A stretch of DNA of 64,000 bases from Vreelandella stevensii S18214 (GCF_000275725.1 NZ_AJTS01000041.1:60058-124057); one strand, 5' to 3'. Positions 29,130 through 40,131 are shown, numbered from the stretch's first letter. The notes: generated by a model from the sequence alone, not told the origin. Made by a program: numbers and translations.

Positions 29130-31030
29130 CCGTTGGCGACCTCGGTATGGCTGATCAGGCGGCGCTTTTTCAGGTGAATCAGCAGTATCGAGACGGCAGC
29201 AGGCGTCACTCCCGAGATACGGGCAGCCTGGGCAAGGGTTTCCGGCCGCGCGGCGCTGAGCTTCTGGCGAATCTCGTGGGAGAGCCCCTCCACGTTGTGA
29301 TAATCCAGCTCAGCGGGGAGCGCAGTGGCTTCGTGGCGCTTGAGCTTGTCGATTTCGTCCTGCTGACGATCGATGTACCCCTGATACTTGGCCTGAATCT
29401 GCACCTGTTCGGCGACAGCTTCATCCTCCACGCCGCCGCTTTCCATGCCCGGCAGGTCGGTAATATCGGCGTAGGTCAGTTCAGGGCGCTTCAGCAAATC
29501 GCTCAGGCAGTACTCCCGCGACAGCGGCTTGCCGGTTTTCTCGGCGATGCGGGCGGCAGCCGGGCTGTTGGGATGTACCCAGGCGCTGGACAAGCGCGTG
29601 GCTTCACGCTCGATGGCATCACGTTTCTGGCTGAAAGCCGCCCAGCGGGTGTCATCGACCAACCCCAGCTGGCGGCCCTGCTCGGTCAGGCGGAGGTCGG
29701 CATTGTCTTCACGCAGCAGCAGCCGATACTCGGCGCGCGACGTGAACATGCGATAGGGTTCCTTGGTGCCCATGGTGATCAGGTCATCCACCAGAACGCC
29801 TAGATACGCCTCGTCACGACGTGGGTACCACGCCTCCAGCTGCTTGGCTCGCCGTGCCGCGTTAAGCCCCGCCAGCAACCCTTGGGCCCCCGCTTCTTCG
29901 TAGCCAGTGGTACCGTTGATCTGCCCGGCAAAAAACAGGTTGTGGATAAATTTGGTTTCCAGCGAGTGCTTCAAATCCCGCGGGTCGAAGAAGTCATACT
30001 CGATGGCATAACCCGGGCGCGTGATATGGGCGTTTTCCAACCCTTTGATGGAGCGCACGACCTGCAGCTGCACATCGAAGGGCAGTGAGGTGGAGATCCC
30101 GTTGGGGTAGAGCTCGTGGGTATCCAGACCTTCCGGTTCGATGAACACCTGATGGCTCGATTTGTCGGCGAAGCGATGCACCTTGTCTTCGATCGACGGG
30201 CAGTAGCGGGGGCCGATGCCTTCGATGACCCCAGAGTACATGGGGGAACGATCGAGGTTGTTCAGGATGATCTCGTGGGTGCGCTCGTTGGTGTGCGCAA
30301 TATGGCAGCTCACTTGCTGAGGATGCATGCCCCTATGCCCCAGGTAGGACATGATCGGCGTGGGCGTGTCGCCTGGCTGCTCTTCCAGCTGTGAAAAGTC
30401 GACGGATTTGGCATCGATACGCGGAGGGGTACCGGTCTTCAACCTGTCGACGTGAAAAGGCAGTGCCCGCAACCGCTCGGCCAGCGCATTGGAAGGCGGG
30501 TCGCCTGCGCGGCCACCACGGCTTTGATCCAACCCGATGTGGATAACCCCGCCAAGGAACGTGCCCGTGCTCAGCACTACCGACTCGGCATGAAAACGAA
30601 TGCCTGTCTCGGTCACTACACCGCGTACGGTGTCGTTATCCACAATGAGGTCGCCAGCCGCCTGCTGAAAAATCGTCAGGTTCGGCTGGTTTTCCAGCAT
30701 GCCGCGAATGGCGGCCTTGTAGCGGATCCTGTCTGCCTGGGCGCGGGTCGCGCGTACGGCAGGCCCCTTACGTGCGTTGAGTACTCGAAACTGGATGCCG
30801 CCCAAATCCGTGGCTAGCCCCATGGCACCACCCAACGCATCGATCTCCTTGACCAGATGGCTCTTGCCGATCCCACCAATGGCGGGATTGCAGGACATTT
30901 GGCCCAGCGTCTCGATGTTGTGTGTCAGCAATAGGGTTTGACAGCCCATGCGAGCAGAGGCCAGTGCGGCTTCGGTTCCCGCATGGCCACCGCCGATGAC
31001 AATCACGTCAAAGCGGTCGGGGTAGTTCAA
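29126..31030 (-). CDS. mnmG: tRNA uridine-5-carboxymethylaminomethyl modification enzyme MnmG (GidA)
   Basis: A 634-residue FAD enzyme (E. coli 629). The FAD-binding [10 protein letters not shown] is at 13-22. [42 protein letters not shown] and the C-terminal [30 protein letters not shown] are family signatures. With MnmE it installs the (c)mnm5 group on wobble U34. The start is TTG at 31030 ([15 protein letters not shown]), supported by GAGG a few bases upstream. Its partner mnmE is 15 kb away here. Confidence 0.96.
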   Translation of the reverse strand: MNYPDRFDVIVIGGGHAGTEAALASARMGCQTLLLTHNIETLGQMSCNPAIGGIGKSHLVKEIDALGGAMGLATDLGGIQFRVLNARKGPAVRATRAQADRIRYKAAIRGMLENQPNLTIFQQAAGDLIVDNDTVRGVVTETGIRFHAESVVLSTGTFLGGVIHIGLDQSRGGRAGDPPSNALAERLRALPFHVDRLKTGTPPRIDAKSVDFSQLEEQPGDTPTPIMSYLGHRGMHPQQVSCHIAHTNERTHEIILNNLDRSPMYSGVIEGIGPRYCPSIEDKVHRFADKSSHQVFIEPEGLDTHELYPNGISTSLPFDVQLQVVRSIKGLENAHITRPGYAIEYDFFDPRDLKHSLETKFIHNLFFAGQINGTTGYEEAGAQGLLAGLNAARRAKQLEAWYPRRDEAYLGVLVDDLITMGTKEPYRMFTSRAEYRLLLREDNADLRLTEQGRQLGLVDDTRWAAFSQKRDAIEREATRLSSAWVHPNSPAAARIAEKTGKPLSREYCLSDLLKRPELTYADITDLPGMESGGVEDEAVAEQVQIQAKYQGYIDRQQDEIDKLKRHEATALPAELDYHNVEGLSHEIRQKLSAARPETLAQAARISGVTPAAVSILLIHLKKRRLISHTEVANG

Positions 31031-31525
31031 GAGACACCTCGTCTTGTGCCCAAGGCACGGATGATGTGGTCAGCGGATCACCGCTGTTTGAATAAGCCCG
31101 CCAGTATAAACCTCCTGTGGGTAACCGTCAGGTTTTTCCACACCCCTGCTATCAGCGAGTTTATAGATTAATAACAAAATAAAAATATATAAGAGAAGTT
31201 CTGTAAATGTAGTAACTAATGGTGTGGACAAAATCTGTTGATAAATGGTTTTTTCCCATATATATCATGGATTTGTATTGTTGACCAAGCAGTGGCGAAC
31301 CGGCGGAGTGCCTGCGTAGAAGCGGTGACAGAGCTGTGGATGAAAAGCTTACTTACCCACAGCCCAGGTTAACGACGGCTTATCCACCGCTGGCTACCGC
31401 GCTTGTTACCGCACCTGTGAACAAGTGATCTGGTGACCATCATATGCGTTGAAAGATGCCCATGGCGCGGGTGTTAGCCCGATAGTGGCAGCCGAGAAAA
31501 AAATATTATCCACAGGCAAAAAAAA
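31031..31525. other. oriC candidate 1: AT-rich gap with a DnaA-box cluster
   Basis: Roughly 500 bp upstream of mnmG without a gene. DnaA-box-like 9-mers (consensus TTATNCACA) are at 31116-31124 (minus, TTACCCACA), 31223-31231 (minus, TTGTCCACA), 31236-31244 (minus, TTATCAACA), 31335-31343 (minus, TCATCCACA), 31353-31361 (TTACCCACA), 31380-31388 (TTATCCACC), 31416-31424 (minus, TTGTTCACA) and 31506-31514 (perfect TTATCCACA). A 40-bp stretch at 31161-31200 has 5 G+C (12.5%) and could be the unwinding element. E. coli oriC is also next to mnmG. Confidence 0.6.
31506..31514 (+). promoter_or_regulatory. Perfect DnaA box next to the transporter operon end
   Basis: TTATCCACA, a perfect consensus DnaA 9-mer, 12 bp before the stem of the ABC-operon terminator. 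It is the strongest box of the mnmG-side cluster. Confidence 0.7.
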
Positions 31526-31546
31526 GGCCTGTCGCAAGGACAGGCC
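31518..31546 (-). terminator. Rho-independent terminator of the ABC transporter operon
   Basis: GGCCTGTC (31526-31533) pairs with GACAGGCC (31539-31546) around GCAAG. On the minus strand eight Ts follow (31518-31525). It lies 26 bp past the ATPase stop and would keep transcription out of the DnaA-box region. Confidence 0.92.
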
Positions 31547-31572
31547 GGTCGCGGAGGTACCCTGATGGGCTG

Positions 31573-32331
31573 CTAGTGCTTCAATACGCGCGCCAAGAAG
31601 GACTGGGTGCGTTCATGCTGAGGTGCATCGAACAGCTGTTCCGGTGGCCCTTGCTCGGTGATTTCCCCTTTGTGAATGAAGATGACGCGGTCGGCTACTT
31701 CCCGCGCAAAGCCCATTTCATGGGTCACGATGACCATGGTCATGCCTTCCTTGGCCAGCTCACGCATGGCGTCCAGCACTTCACCGATCATCTCCGGGTC
31801 TAGCGCCGAGGTGGGCTCGTCGAAGAGCATGAGCCGGGGTTCCATGGCCAGCGCGCGGGCCAGGGCGACCCGCTGCTGCTGCCCTCCAGAGAGCTGGCTG
31901 GGGTACTTCTGTGCCTGATCGGCAATGCCGACGCGTTCCAACAGCCGCTGAGCCGTCTCTTCGGCATCCTTACGGCTCCAGCCACGCACTTTCATGGGGG
32001 CCAGGGTAATGTTGTCGATGACGCTCAGATGGGGGAAGAGGTTGAACTGCTGGAACACCATGCCGACTTCGGTGCGGATGGTTTGCAGGGCCTTGCTGCT
32101 TTTGCCATCGGGCAGCAGCGTATTGCCATCGACATCGAGGCTGCCGGACTGAAACTCTTCCAGCCCGTTGATGCAGCGGATCAGCGTGGATTTACCAGAG
32201 CCGCTGGCGCCGATTACGACGACGACTTCCCCAGGGACGATTTCCAGATCGATGTTCTTGAGCACATGCAGGCTGCCAAAGTGCTTGTTGAGCTTCTGCA
32301 TTTGCACAATGGGCGATGAGGTCGAAGTCAT
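31573..32331 (-). CDS. Polar amino-acid ABC transporter, ATP-binding protein
   Basis: A 252-residue ATPase of the GlnQ/HisP group. Walker A is GASGSGKST (41-49), the Q-loop [13 protein letters not shown], the signature [15 protein letters not shown], Walker [14 protein letters not shown] and the H-loop IVTHEMGFA. The ATG at 32331 sits after AAGGAGCG; a second ATG 21 bases upstream is possible. It powers import with the permease and binding protein upstream. The substrate is a polar amino acid by family; which one cannot be told. Confidence 0.94.
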   Translation of the reverse strand: MTSTSSPIVQMQKLNKHFGSLHVLKNIDLEIVPGEVVVVIGASGSGKSTLIRCINGLEEFQSGSLDVDGNTLLPDGKSSKALQTIRTEVGMVFQQFNLFPHLSVIDNITLAPMKVRGWSRKDAEETAQRLLERVGIADQAQKYPSQLSGGQQQRVALARALAMEPRLMLFDEPTSALDPEMIGEVLDAMRELAKEGMTMVIVTHEMGFAREVADRVIFIHKGEITEQGPPEQLFDAPQHERTQSFLARVLKH

Positions 32332-32341
32332 TGTGCGCTCC

Positions 32342-33010
32342 TTATTGGCCAACGACGCCGCGCCGTTCCAACTGGCGCAGGATGATAGAGAGGGTCCAGG
32401 TAATGGCCAGGTACATCAGGGCGACCATGAAATAGACTTCCAGCGCCGTGAAGGTGGTGGCAATGTAGATCTGTCCTTGGCGCACCAGCTCACCCACGCC
32501 AATGACGGAAAACAGCGAGGTGTCCTTGATGCTGATGATGCCCTGGTTGCCCAGCGGGGGGATCATGCGGCGGAAGGCTTGAGGCCAGATGACGTAACGA
32601 AACGACTGCGCTCGGGAGAGCCCCAGCGACAGCGATGCTTCGCGTTGCCCGCGTTCGATCGACTGCACGCCTCCACGTACGATTTCGGAGATATAGGCCC
32701 CTGAATTGACGGCAATGGCGGCAATGCCGGCCACCAGCGCATTGATGGGGCCACCCAGCAGTTGGGGCAGGCCGTAGAAAATGAACAGCACCTGCACCAG
32801 GATGGGCGTACCGCGAAAGACTTCGACATACAGGATAGCTGGCCAGCGTAGCCAGCGCGTGCGGCTGATGCGCAGCAGGCCAAAGAAGATGCCGATGAAA
32901 AAGCCAATGGCCAGGCCGCCGAACGAGATCAGCAGTGTCCACGGAATACCGGGTAACAAGTAGGGAATCGAGCGGAAAGCGGCCGCCCAGTCAAATTGAA
33001 AAGTGACTTC
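32342..33010 (-). CDS. Polar amino-acid ABC transporter, permease
   Basis: A His/Glu/Gln/Arg/opine-family permease of 222 residues from the GTG at 33010 ([23 protein letters not shown]), which has GGAG 7 nt upstream. Two other GTG starts (33034, 33037) would add 8 or 9 residues. It has about five TM helices and the EAA loop [25 protein letters not shown] with [13 protein letters not shown]. No second permease is present, so it probably works as a homodimer. 10 bp before the ATPase start. Confidence 0.92.
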   Translation of the reverse strand, partial: EVTFQFDWAAAFRSIPYLLPGIPWTLLISFGGLAIGFFIGIFFGLLRISRTRWLRWPAILYVEVFRGTPILVQVLFIFYGLPQLLGGPINALVAGIAAIAVNSGAYISEIVRGGVQSIERGQREASLSLGLSRAQSFRYVIWPQAFRRMIPPLGNQGIISIKDTSLFSVIGVGELVRQGQIYIATTFTALEVYFMVALMYLAITWTLSIILRQLERRGVVGQ

Positions 33011-33047
33011 CACGTGACGTCTCCAGAACAGCACCACACAATGATTC

Positions 33048-33075
33048 AGGGCCGGGGGCTAGGCCGCCCGGCCCT
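33048..33075 (-). other. Hairpin between binding-protein and permease genes
   Basis: AGGGCCGGG (33048-33056) pairs with CCCGGCCCT (33067-33075) around a 10-nt loop. No T-run. Such hairpins after the binding-protein gene often protect its message and lower permease expression. Confidence 0.5.
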
Positions 33076-33111
33076 GTAAACGCGAGATAATGCACTTACC
33101 TCAGACAGTGC

Positions 33112-33879
33112 TTACTCTTCGTCGGAGGACTCACCAAACCACTTCTGGTAAATCTCGTCGTAGGTGCCGTCTTCACGCATGGCCGCGAGTGCTTCATTGG
33201 CGGGTTCTACCCACTGGCTACCCTTGTGGAAAACGATGCCGTACTGCTGGCCTTCGTACAGGGGGCCGACGACCTTGGTGCGACCTTCACCGCGTGTTTG
33301 CGAGAAGTAGGCAACGTTGGGGGCATCGTAGAACGCGGCATCGACGTTACGCCCCAGCAGGGCCATGTACATGTCGCTATTGCCTGGATAGGGAGTGATA
33401 TCGGCGTCGTCGCCCAGCTGCTCTTGCAGGAAGTCGTAGCTGGTGGAGCCGATGCGCGTGGCGATGGAGAGCCCGGCCAGGTCTTCGATGGACTCTACGT
33501 CATCGTTGTCGGCACGCACGATGATCTGCAGGCCCGAGTCGTAGTAGGGATCAGAGAAGTCGACGATCTGCGCACGCTCTTCGGTGATGGTCACACCGGC
33601 AATGGCAATTTCCTGGCTGCCGGTCTGGACGGCCGGAATGATGCCCGCGAACTCCATGGTGGTGAGATTGATGTCGAAGCCAGCCCGTTCGGCGATTTCG
33701 TTGATGATGTCCATGTCGAAGCCGATCATTTCACCGGTTTCGGGGTCGAGCATCTCGAAAGGCACAAAGCTTGGGTCAGTCACCACATTGACCGTGGGTG
33801 TATCAGCAAACGCAGTGGTACTGCCCAAGCCCAGTGCAACGGCAGTGGCGATAGCGGAGGTGGTAAAAAAGTGTTTCAT
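33112..33879 (-). CDS. Polar amino-acid ABC transporter, periplasmic binding protein
   Basis: A 255-residue family 3 solute-binding protein. A Sec signal peptide (about 1-25, cut near TAFA-DTP) precedes the lobes. Motifs are [36 protein letters not shown], the family signature, then [17 protein letters not shown] and [13 protein letters not shown]. Its C-terminal WFGESSDEE is acidic. First gene of the operon (substrate-binding protein, permease, ATPase), separated from the permease by a hairpin. Glutamine or another polar amino acid is the likely cargo. Confidence 0.93.
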   Translation of the reverse strand: MKHFFTTSAIATAVALGLGSTTAFADTPTVNVVTDPSFVPFEMLDPETGEMIGFDMDIINEIAERAGFDINLTTMEFAGIIPAVQTGSQEIAIAGVTITEERAQIVDFSDPYYDSGLQIIVRADNDDVESIEDLAGLSIATRIGSTSYDFLQEQLGDDADITPYPGNSDMYMALLGRNVDAAFYDAPNVAYFSQTRGEGRTKVVGPLYEGQQYGIVFHKGSQWVEPANEALAAMREDGTYDEIYQKWFGESSDEE

Positions 33880-34028
33880 TAGTTTCCCCGAGTTTTATGT
33901 GGTTTCCGTCACCGTTTATAGCGTGTTTCTTCTTATAAACCGGTCGATGAACCGTTATTGACCTTTTTACCTTGGCGAGAAACCGCCAAGGCGTCAAGTC
34001 ATGGGGAAGTCGTTGCGACCAACGCTGG

Positions 34029-34382
34029 TCATACCATGAACGAGGCACCACAGCCGCAGGTGGTAGTGGCATTGGGGTTTTGCACGCGAAAACGCGCCCC
34101 TGCCAGGCCCTCTTCGTAGTCCACGGTAGAGCCGACCAGGTATTGGTAGGAGAGGGGGTCTACCACCAGCGTGGCGTCTCCGAATTCGATCAGGGTGTCG
34201 TCCTCTGCCACGTTGTCGGCAAAGTCAAAACCATACTGAAAGCCGGAACAGCCACCACCGGTGACATAGACACGCAGCTTGAGGGCTGGATTGTGCTCTT
34301 CGGCCATGAGTGCCTTGATGCGCTGGCGTGCACTGTCGGACAGCATTAAAGGGGTTGGAACAAAAGCTTCTGCACCGCTCAT
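34029..34382 (-). CDS. erpA: Iron-sulfur cluster insertion protein ErpA
   Basis: A 117-residue A-type carrier. The three cluster-ligand cysteines are C45 ([11 protein letters not shown]), C109 and C111 (TTCGCGASF), the ErpA/IscA pattern. It delivers [4Fe-4S] clusters to targets including IspG/IspH. ErpA is preferred over IscA because it lies alone beside argC, an arrangement I recall from pseudomonads, and not in an isc operon. Confidence 0.93.
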   Translation of the reverse strand: MSGAEAFVPTPLMLSDSARQRIKALMAEEHNPALKLRVYVTGGGCSGFQYGFDFADNVAEDDTLIEFGDATLVVDPLSYQYLVGSTVDYEEGLAGARFRVQNPNATTTCGCGASFMV

Positions 34383-34480
34383 GGGTACCTCCCGCGAGCT
34401 TTAGGAACGAATAGACGGCATGGGGGGATTATGGGTAATTCCCAGCAAAATGGTCAACTATTGCCGGGAATTACTGCGGC

Positions 34481-35515
34481 TCAAGGCATCAGAGCGGGGG
34501 CGTTGAGGCCCATCTGCTCATCGAAGCCAAACATCAGGTTCAGGTTCTGGATGGCCTGGCCGGAGGCACCCTTGACCAGGTTGTCGATGACGGAAAGTAC
34601 CACCACCGTATTGCCGTTGCCCGGACGATGCACGGCGATGCGGCAGGTATTGTTGCCTTTTACGCTGCGGGTTTCCGGGTGGCTGCCGGCGGGCATGACG
34701 TCCACGAACGGCTCATTGGCAAAGCGTTTTTCGAACAGCGCCTGCAAGTCGCCTGGCTCGGTGCTGAGGGTGCTGTAGAGCGTGGCGTGGATACCGCGGA
34801 TCATGGGCGTCAGGTGGGGGACGAAGGTCAATCCCACGGTGTCTGGCTGCATGTCGCCCAGGCCCTGACGAATTTCCGGCAGATGGCGATGGCCGCCTGC
34901 ACCGTAGGCTTTCATGGATTCGCTGGCTTCGGCCAGCAGCGAGGCGACCTTGGCACCCCGCCCAGCGCCGGTCACTCCGGACTTGCAGTCGGCAATCAGC
35001 TGATTTGGGTCGATCAGGCCCGCTTCCAGTAGCGGCAGGTAACCCAGTTGAACCGCCGTGGGGTAGCAGCCGGGCACCGCGATCAGACGTGCGGTCTTGA
35101 TCTTTTCACGATGCATTTCCGGCAGGCCGTAGACCGCCTCTTCCAACAGTTCAGGGGCGCCGTGGGGCTGGTCGTACCAGCGGCTCCACTCGTCGGCATC
35201 GCGCAGGCGAAAGTCGGCCGACAGGTCGATGACGCGGGTTCCGTTGGCCAATAGCTCGCCTGCCAGCGCATGGGCCACACCATGGGGGGTGGCAAAAAAG
35301 ACGGCGTCCATGGCCCCCAGGGCCTTGGCATCTGGCTCACTGAAGGTCAGGGTATCGTAGTGGCCTCGCAGGTTGGGGTACATGTCACAGACCTTGACGC
35401 CTGCTTCCGAGCGCGACGTTATCGCTTGAACATTTACCTCGGGGTGCTGGGCCAGCAGCCTCAGAAGTTCAACACCGGTGTAGCCAGTGCCGCCTACAAT
35501 GCCAACGTTTATCAC
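34481..35515 (-). CDS. argC: N-acetyl-gamma-glutamyl-phosphate reductase
   Basis: A 344-residue NADPH enzyme of arginine synthesis (third step). The nucleotide motif is [18 protein letters not shown] (3-20), the catalytic Cys is C150 in AVPGCYPTA, and [11 protein letters not shown] contains the conserved His. GTG start at 35515 with a strong AAGGAG. Divergent from the chloride channel gene, 163 bp apart; argC and erpA are separated by 98 bp. Confidence 0.96.
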   Translation of the reverse strand: MINVGIVGGTGYTGVELLRLLAQHPEVNVQAITSRSEAGVKVCDMYPNLRGHYDTLTFSEPDAKALGAMDAVFFATPHGVAHALAGELLANGTRVIDLSADFRLRDADEWSRWYDQPHGAPELLEEAVYGLPEMHREKIKTARLIAVPGCYPTAVQLGYLPLLEAGLIDPNQLIADCKSGVTGAGRGAKVASLLAEASESMKAYGAGGHRHLPEIRQGLGDMQPDTVGLTFVPHLTPMIRGIHATLYSTLSTEPGDLQALFEKRFANEPFVDVMPAGSHPETRSVKGNNTCRIAVHRPGNGNTVVVLSVIDNLVKGASGQAIQNLNLMFGFDEQMGLNAPALMP

Positions 35516-35678
35516 AGATCACTCCTTGCGCCTTCTGCACAGTCCTGGCAGCGGTAATTAGCAGCCTGGCAAGTTTTGCGAGGCTGTTGATGTGTCTCCA
35601 GCTATGATACACAAGAGAGCAGGCGCAGAAGAGTACTGCGTGTCATAGGCCCACTCTACCCACCCAAGGACGAGCGTT

Positions 35679-37484
35679 GTGGCAGGTTTTTCGCGGTCAG
35701 ATTTAACCTTAGAGGGTTTTCGTCGCCAGCTGGCCAATGTGGATGCCTTGCCGCAACTGTGTGTGCTGGGGCTGGTATCCGGTGTCATGACCGGGGCCGT
35801 CATGGTGGGGTTCAGGCTGCTGCTGGAGGCGGGAGCCGCGCTGTACATGCCGGACGGTAACCCGGAGGGCTTCGAAGCGCTGCCCCCGTGGGTCAGAGCG
35901 CTGCTGCCCCTGCTGGCCGTGAGCGTCATCGGCGTGCTGCTGTATCGGCAGAAGGCCACCGCACGCAAGCTGGGCGTCGGCCATGTCATCGAGCGCCTGA
36001 CCTATCATCAGGGGCGTTTTCCACTGCGTAACTGGCTCAACCAGTGGTGGGTCGGGGTGGTATCGGTGTTGGGCGGTCTCTCTGCTGGCCGTGAAGGACC
36101 GGCGATTCATCTGGGGGCGGCGGCTTCCAGTGGCCTGGGGATGCGGCTGCGACTGCCTCACAACAGCCTGCGTGTGCTGGTGGCCTGTGGAACGGCGGCA
36201 GGTATTTCTGCCTCTTTCAATACGCCCATCGCGGGGGTCATCTTTGCCATGGAAGTGGTCATGATGGAGTACACCCTGATGAGCTTCATGCCGGTGATTC
36301 TGGCGTCTACCATGGGTGCGCTGGTGGCCCAGCTGGCGTATGGCAACGAGCCAGCCTTCCGCATCCCTGAAGTAGCGCTTGGCTCGCTGATGAACTTGCC
36401 CTGGATAGTGGTGACGGGACTGGTGATTGGCCTGATGGCTGGCGTATTCATTCATCTGGCACGCCATGCCTTCCTGCAAGGGCTGCCGTTATGGCTGAGG
36501 CTGGGCAGCGTTGGAGTGGCCACGGGAGCACTGGCGTGGTGGTTTCCTGAAATACAGGGCATTGGCTACGATAGCCTGGCCGCGGCGCTGAATAACCAAC
36601 TGACCGTTAGCGTATTGCTGGCGCTGATGATCGGCAAACTGCTGATCACGGCCCTGACCGTGGCGGGCGGGGTGCCGATCGGTATCATCGGCCCCGTGCT
36701 GGTATCGGGTGCAGCCACCGGCGCACTGGCGGGCATGCTGGGTGGCTGGCTATGGCCCGACAAGGCGGCAGATCCCGGGATTTATGCCATGCTGGGGATG
36801 GCCGCCATGATGGGCGCTCTGCTGCAGGCTCCGCTGGCGGCCTTGATGGCACTGCTGGAGTTGACCCACACCCCCCACATGATGTTGCCTGGCATGCTGG
36901 CGGTGGTGGTGGCTTGCCTGACCTCGCGACAGTTGACGGGCTGTGAAGGGTTTTTCGTCAGTTCGGTGCGGTATGGCATGCACCCCTTGCAGCAGCCGTT
37001 GATGCAGGCACTTTCCAGAGTGTCGGTGCCGGCGGTCATGGAGCGCTCTCTGGTGCGTACCGAGCGCATGATCACCCTCGAGCAGGCCCGCCAGCGGCTG
37101 GAGACCAACCCTACCTGGCTGGTGATCGAACGATCCAGCGACGACAAGCCGGTATTGGGCTTGAAAGCGGCAGAGCTGGCCCGTTGGTTGCTGGAGCATG
37201 ACGAAGCCTTGAAAGAGGGAGCCGCGCAAGAGGAGGAGTTGATCGACCTGCTGGAAATTCCCGGCCAGCGGCTTGAAATGGCCCCCATCGGTTTGCAGGC
37301 CACCCTGTCGGAAGCCTTCCTCAAGCTGCAGGACAATACGCTGGATGCGCTCTACGTGATTCATGGCTACCGGCCAAAGCAGCAGCGAATTTCAGGTATC
37401 ATTACTCGCGGCGCCATCGAGCGCTATTACCACTATACCGATACACGTCATTCTGACCCCCGTGACCCCACTGTTTCGCAATGA
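35679..37484 (+). CDS. ClC-family chloride channel/transporter with C-terminal CBS pair
   Basis: A 601-residue ClC protein with about 16 helical segments (20-430). The selectivity motifs are KLGVGHVIE (degenerate first motif), SAGREGP (gating Glu139) and PIGIIGP. After the membrane part a cytosolic region (about 450-590) carries a degenerate CBS pair (TLEQARQRLETNPTWLVIERSSDDKPVLGLKAAELARWL, LDALYVIHGYRPKQQRISGIITRGAIERYY). GTG start at 35679 after AAGGA. It may be a Cl-/H+ exchanger or a channel; the proton-relay Glu could not be placed. Clustered with ClcB-type proteins by feel. Confidence 0.85.
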   Translation: MAGFSRSDLTLEGFRRQLANVDALPQLCVLGLVSGVMTGAVMVGFRLLLEAGAALYMPDGNPEGFEALPPWVRALLPLLAVSVIGVLLYRQKATARKLGVGHVIERLTYHQGRFPLRNWLNQWWVGVVSVLGGLSAGREGPAIHLGAAASSGLGMRLRLPHNSLRVLVACGTAAGISASFNTPIAGVIFAMEVVMMEYTLMSFMPVILASTMGALVAQLAYGNEPAFRIPEVALGSLMNLPWIVVTGLVIGLMAGVFIHLARHAFLQGLPLWLRLGSVGVATGALAWWFPEIQGIGYDSLAAALNNQLTVSVLLALMIGKLLITALTVAGGVPIGIIGPVLVSGAATGALAGMLGGWLWPDKAADPGIYAMLGMAAMMGALLQAPLAALMALLELTHTPHMMLPGMLAVVVACLTSRQLTGCEGFFVSSVRYGMHPLQQPLMQALSRVSVPAVMERSLVRTERMITLEQARQRLETNPTWLVIERSSDDKPVLGLKAAELARWLLEHDEALKEGAAQEEELIDLLEIPGQRLEMAPIGLQATLSEAFLKLQDNTLDALYVIHGYRPKQQRISGIITRGAIERYYHYTDTRHSDPRDPTVSQ

Positions 37485-37506
37485 GCGCACCTATTAAGGA
37501 GAGACC

Positions 37507-37938
37507 ATGTACGAGTGGATAAAGGCCATTCACCTGATGGCCGTTGTGACCTGGTTTGCTGCACTGTTCTATCTGCCACGGCTATACGTGTACCACGCGA
37601 TGGCGCGCGACAAGGGGGATGTCCAGGCCATCGACTACTTCAAGACCATGGAGCGCAAGCTTTATCGCGGTATCATGACGCCCTCCATGATCGTCGTGCT
37701 GCTGTTTGGCGGCTGGTTGCTTTATCTGGTACCTGCCTGGTTCACCCAGGGCTGGATGCACGTGAAGCTGACGCTGGTGGTATTGCTGGTGGCCTATCAC
37801 CACGTATGTCTGATTTATTTGAAGCAGTTGGCCCAGGATCGCTGCACCAAGAGCCACGTGTTCTTCCGCTGGTTCAATGAGGCCCCTGTCGTGGCCCTGA
37901 TCGCCATCATTCTTCTGGCGGTAGTGAAACCCTTTTGA
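37507..37938 (+). CDS. hemJ: Protoporphyrinogen IX oxidase HemJ
   Basis: A 143-residue membrane protein with four TM helices. It starts MYEWIKAIHLMAVVTWFAALFYLPRLYVYH with the conserved histidines H9 and H30, and ends with IAIILLAVVKPF. HemJ oxidises protoporphyrinogen IX to protoporphyrin IX in haem synthesis, in place of HemG or HemY. 22 bp after the ClC gene; the stop TGA overlaps the thiD start ATG (TGATG), so the two are coupled. Confidence 0.9.
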   Translation: MYEWIKAIHLMAVVTWFAALFYLPRLYVYHAMARDKGDVQAIDYFKTMERKLYRGIMTPSMIVVLLFGGWLLYLVPAWFTQGWMHVKLTLVVLLVAYHHVCLIYLKQLAQDRCTKSHVFFRWFNEAPVVALIAIILLAVVKPF

Positions 37939-38747
37939 TGCGCCAACCACTTCCTCCCGTTGTACTGGTATTGGCAGGCCATGATCCTACCGGCGGCGCT
38001 GGATTGGTCGCCGATAGCGAAGCCATCGCCGCGTGTGGCGGCTGGGCGGTGACCATTCCCACCGCCCTGACCGTGCAGAACTGCCATAATGTCATCACGG
38101 TATTGCCTGCCGATGCAGCTGCCATGCGGCAAATGGCAGAAGCGCTGGTTGACATGCAGATTGCCGCCATCAAGCTAGGCTTGCTGGCGGACGAAGCAAC
38201 CTTGCGTGCGGCCGAGCAGATCGTGCGGCGTTTTCCGGGTGTACCGGTGGTGGCAGACCCCGTCTTGAAAGCGGGCGGCGGCACTGAGTTATCCACACCC
38301 CGTTTGCAGAAGCTTTATAGTGACCGTCTGCTTCCCCTTGTGGATATCCTGACGCCCAACCGTCATGAACTGATCGCGCTCACGCCTGAGATCGACGCAC
38401 CGTTCGATGATACGGCCCGCGCTGTTTCGTTGTTATCGCGCGGGTGCCAGGCGGTACTGGTCACCGCCACGGATGAGCCTCTGCCCGGCAGCGGGCAGCA
38501 GGTGGTCAACACACTGCATTCGCCCGATACCACTCGCCAGTGGCAGTGGCCCAGGCTGCCGGAAGTGTTTCACGGGTCCGGATGTACGCTGGCTTCCGCC
38601 CTGGCCGCTCGTTTAGCGGTAGGTGAGCGCTTACCTACGGCTTGCGAACAGGCACAGCACTTTACCTGGGAGAGTTTGTCACACGGCTATCAGCCGCCCA
38701 GCGGGCAGTGTTTGCCTCAACGTCTACCACGCCCTGCACGCTTTTGA
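37938..38747 (+). CDS. thiD: Hydroxymethylpyrimidine/phosphomethylpyrimidine kinase
   Basis: A 269-residue ribokinase-fold enzyme of thiamine synthesis. It shows [58 protein letters not shown] and the anion hole [20 protein letters not shown] at 37938 is chosen over an upstream TTG. The C-terminus of about 25 residues is longer than usual for ThiD. It precedes hemL by 37 bp; thiE, often between thiD and hemL, is absent here. Confidence 0.92.
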   Translation: MRQPLPPVVLVLAGHDPTGGAGLVADSEAIAACGGWAVTIPTALTVQNCHNVITVLPADAAAMRQMAEALVDMQIAAIKLGLLADEATLRAAEQIVRRFPGVPVVADPVLKAGGGTELSTPRLQKLYSDRLLPLVDILTPNRHELIALTPEIDAPFDDTARAVSLLSRGCQAVLVTATDEPLPGSGQQVVNTLHSPDTTRQWQWPRLPEVFHGSGCTLASALAARLAVGERLPTACEQAQHFTWESLSHGYQPPSGQCLPQRLPRPARF

Positions 38748-38784
38748 TTTTTATTGTCCGTCAGCTATTGCTATAGAGGATGCC

Positions 38785-40065
38785 ATGACCACATCTGCAG
38801 AATTATTTGATCTGGCCAGTCGCCATATTCCCGGTGGCGTGAACTCGCCGGTGCGCGCCTTCAAAGGCTTGCATCGTCCCCCGGTGTTCATGGAGCGCGC
38901 CCAGGGGGCCTACCTGTTCGACGTCGAGGGCAATCGTTACATCGACTATATCGGTTCCTGGGGGCCGATGATTACCGGTCATGCCGACCAGGACGTGCTC
39001 GCCGCCGTACGGGCCCGGCTGGATAATGGGCTCTCCTTTGGCACGCCTACGGCAGTAGAGACCACCATGGCGGACCTGATCTGCGAGATGATTCCGTCCA
39101 TGGAGATGGTCCGCATGACCAGTTCCGGTACCGAGGCGACCATGTCGGCCATCCGGCTGGCGCGGGGCACCACGGGAAGAGACAAGATCGTCAAGTTCGA
39201 AGGCAACTACCATGGCCACTCTGATTCGTTGCTGGTCAAGGCGGGCTCTGGCGCGCTGACCCACGGTGAGCCCAGCTCGCCCGGTGTGCCTGCCGCGCTT
39301 GCCGAGCACACCATCACGCTCTCTTATAATGACCCGGAAGGCGTGGAAGCGTGCTTTGCCGAGATCGGCGAGCAGATTGCCTGCATCATCGTCGAGCCGG
39401 TGGCGGGCAACATGAACTGTATCCCACCCCAGCCTGGTTTCCTGGAAACCCTGCGCCGTGTGTGCGACCAGTACGGTAGTTTGCTGATTTTCGACGAGGT
39501 GATGACCGGCTTCCGTGTGGCCCTGGGCGGGGCCCAGGCCTATTACGGCATCACGCCTGACCTCACCTGCCTGGGCAAGGTCGTGGGCGGGGGCATGCCG
39601 GTCGGGGCGTTCGGCGGCAAGCGTGACATCATGCAGAACATCTCGCCGCTTGGCCCGGTGTATCAGGCAGGCACCTTGTCGGGTAACCCGCTGGCCATGG
39701 CCGCAGGCGTCGCGCTGCTCACCAAGCTGCAGGTGCCGGGTTTCCATGATGCTCTTACCCAGCGTGTGCAAACCCTGTGTAACGGCCTGCAGGAGCGTGC
39801 CAACGCCGCGCGGGTACCCATGTTGACCCAGTCGGCGGGGGGAATGTTCGGCGTTTTCTTCACCTCGCAATCGCGGGTCGATAATTTCGCTCAGGCCACG
39901 GCGTGCAACCCGGATGCTTTCCGCCGCTTCTTTGGTGCGATGCTAGACCATGGCGTCTATCTTGCACCGTCTGCCTACGAAGCGGGCTTCATGTCCAGCG
40001 CCCATACACCCGAAGATATTCAGCTCACGCTGGATGCGGCCGAAAAAGCCTTTGCCGTTATGTAA
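38785..40065 (+). CDS. hemL: Glutamate-1-semialdehyde 2,1-aminomutase
   Basis: A 426-residue PLP enzyme (E. coli 426) making 5-aminolevulinate from glutamate-1-semialdehyde, the entry to haem synthesis. Start [26 protein letters not shown] at 38785 after AGAGGA; the frame runs 54 codons further upstream. The PLP lysine is K265 in [37 protein letters not shown] and [14 protein letters not shown] are signatures. Confidence 0.97.
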   Translation: MTTSAELFDLASRHIPGGVNSPVRAFKGLHRPPVFMERAQGAYLFDVEGNRYIDYIGSWGPMITGHADQDVLAAVRARLDNGLSFGTPTAVETTMADLICEMIPSMEMVRMTSSGTEATMSAIRLARGTTGRDKIVKFEGNYHGHSDSLLVKAGSGALTHGEPSSPGVPAALAEHTITLSYNDPEGVEACFAEIGEQIACIIVEPVAGNMNCIPPQPGFLETLRRVCDQYGSLLIFDEVMTGFRVALGGAQAYYGITPDLTCLGKVVGGGMPVGAFGGKRDIMQNISPLGPVYQAGTLSGNPLAMAAGVALLTKLQVPGFHDALTQRVQTLCNGLQERANAARVPMLTQSAGGMFGVFFTSQSRVDNFAQATACNPDAFRRFFGAMLDHGVYLAPSAYEAGFMSSAHTPEDIQLTLDAAEKAFAVM

Positions 40066-40102
40066 CGATAAGTAACTATCGAGCCAAGCGCCTGCTACAC
40101 TA

Positions 40103-40131
40103 CAAGAGCCGCTCTCGTCGAGCGGCTCTTG
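40103..40131 (+). terminator. Hairpin after hemL, terminator-like
   Basis: CAAGAGCCGCTC (40103-40114) pairs perfectly with GAGCGGCTCTTG (40120-40131) around TCGTC, a 12-bp stem 38 bp after the hemL stop. No clear T-run, so termination efficiency is uncertain. Confidence 0.55.

Noticed and set aside
31134-31142. TTTTCCACA as an extra DnaA box
   Set aside because: Departs from consensus at the third base; left out of the count as weak.
33970-33991. Hairpin CCTTGGCG/CGCCAAGG after erpA
   Set aside because: Stem of 8 bp but no T-run on the minus strand; not called a terminator.
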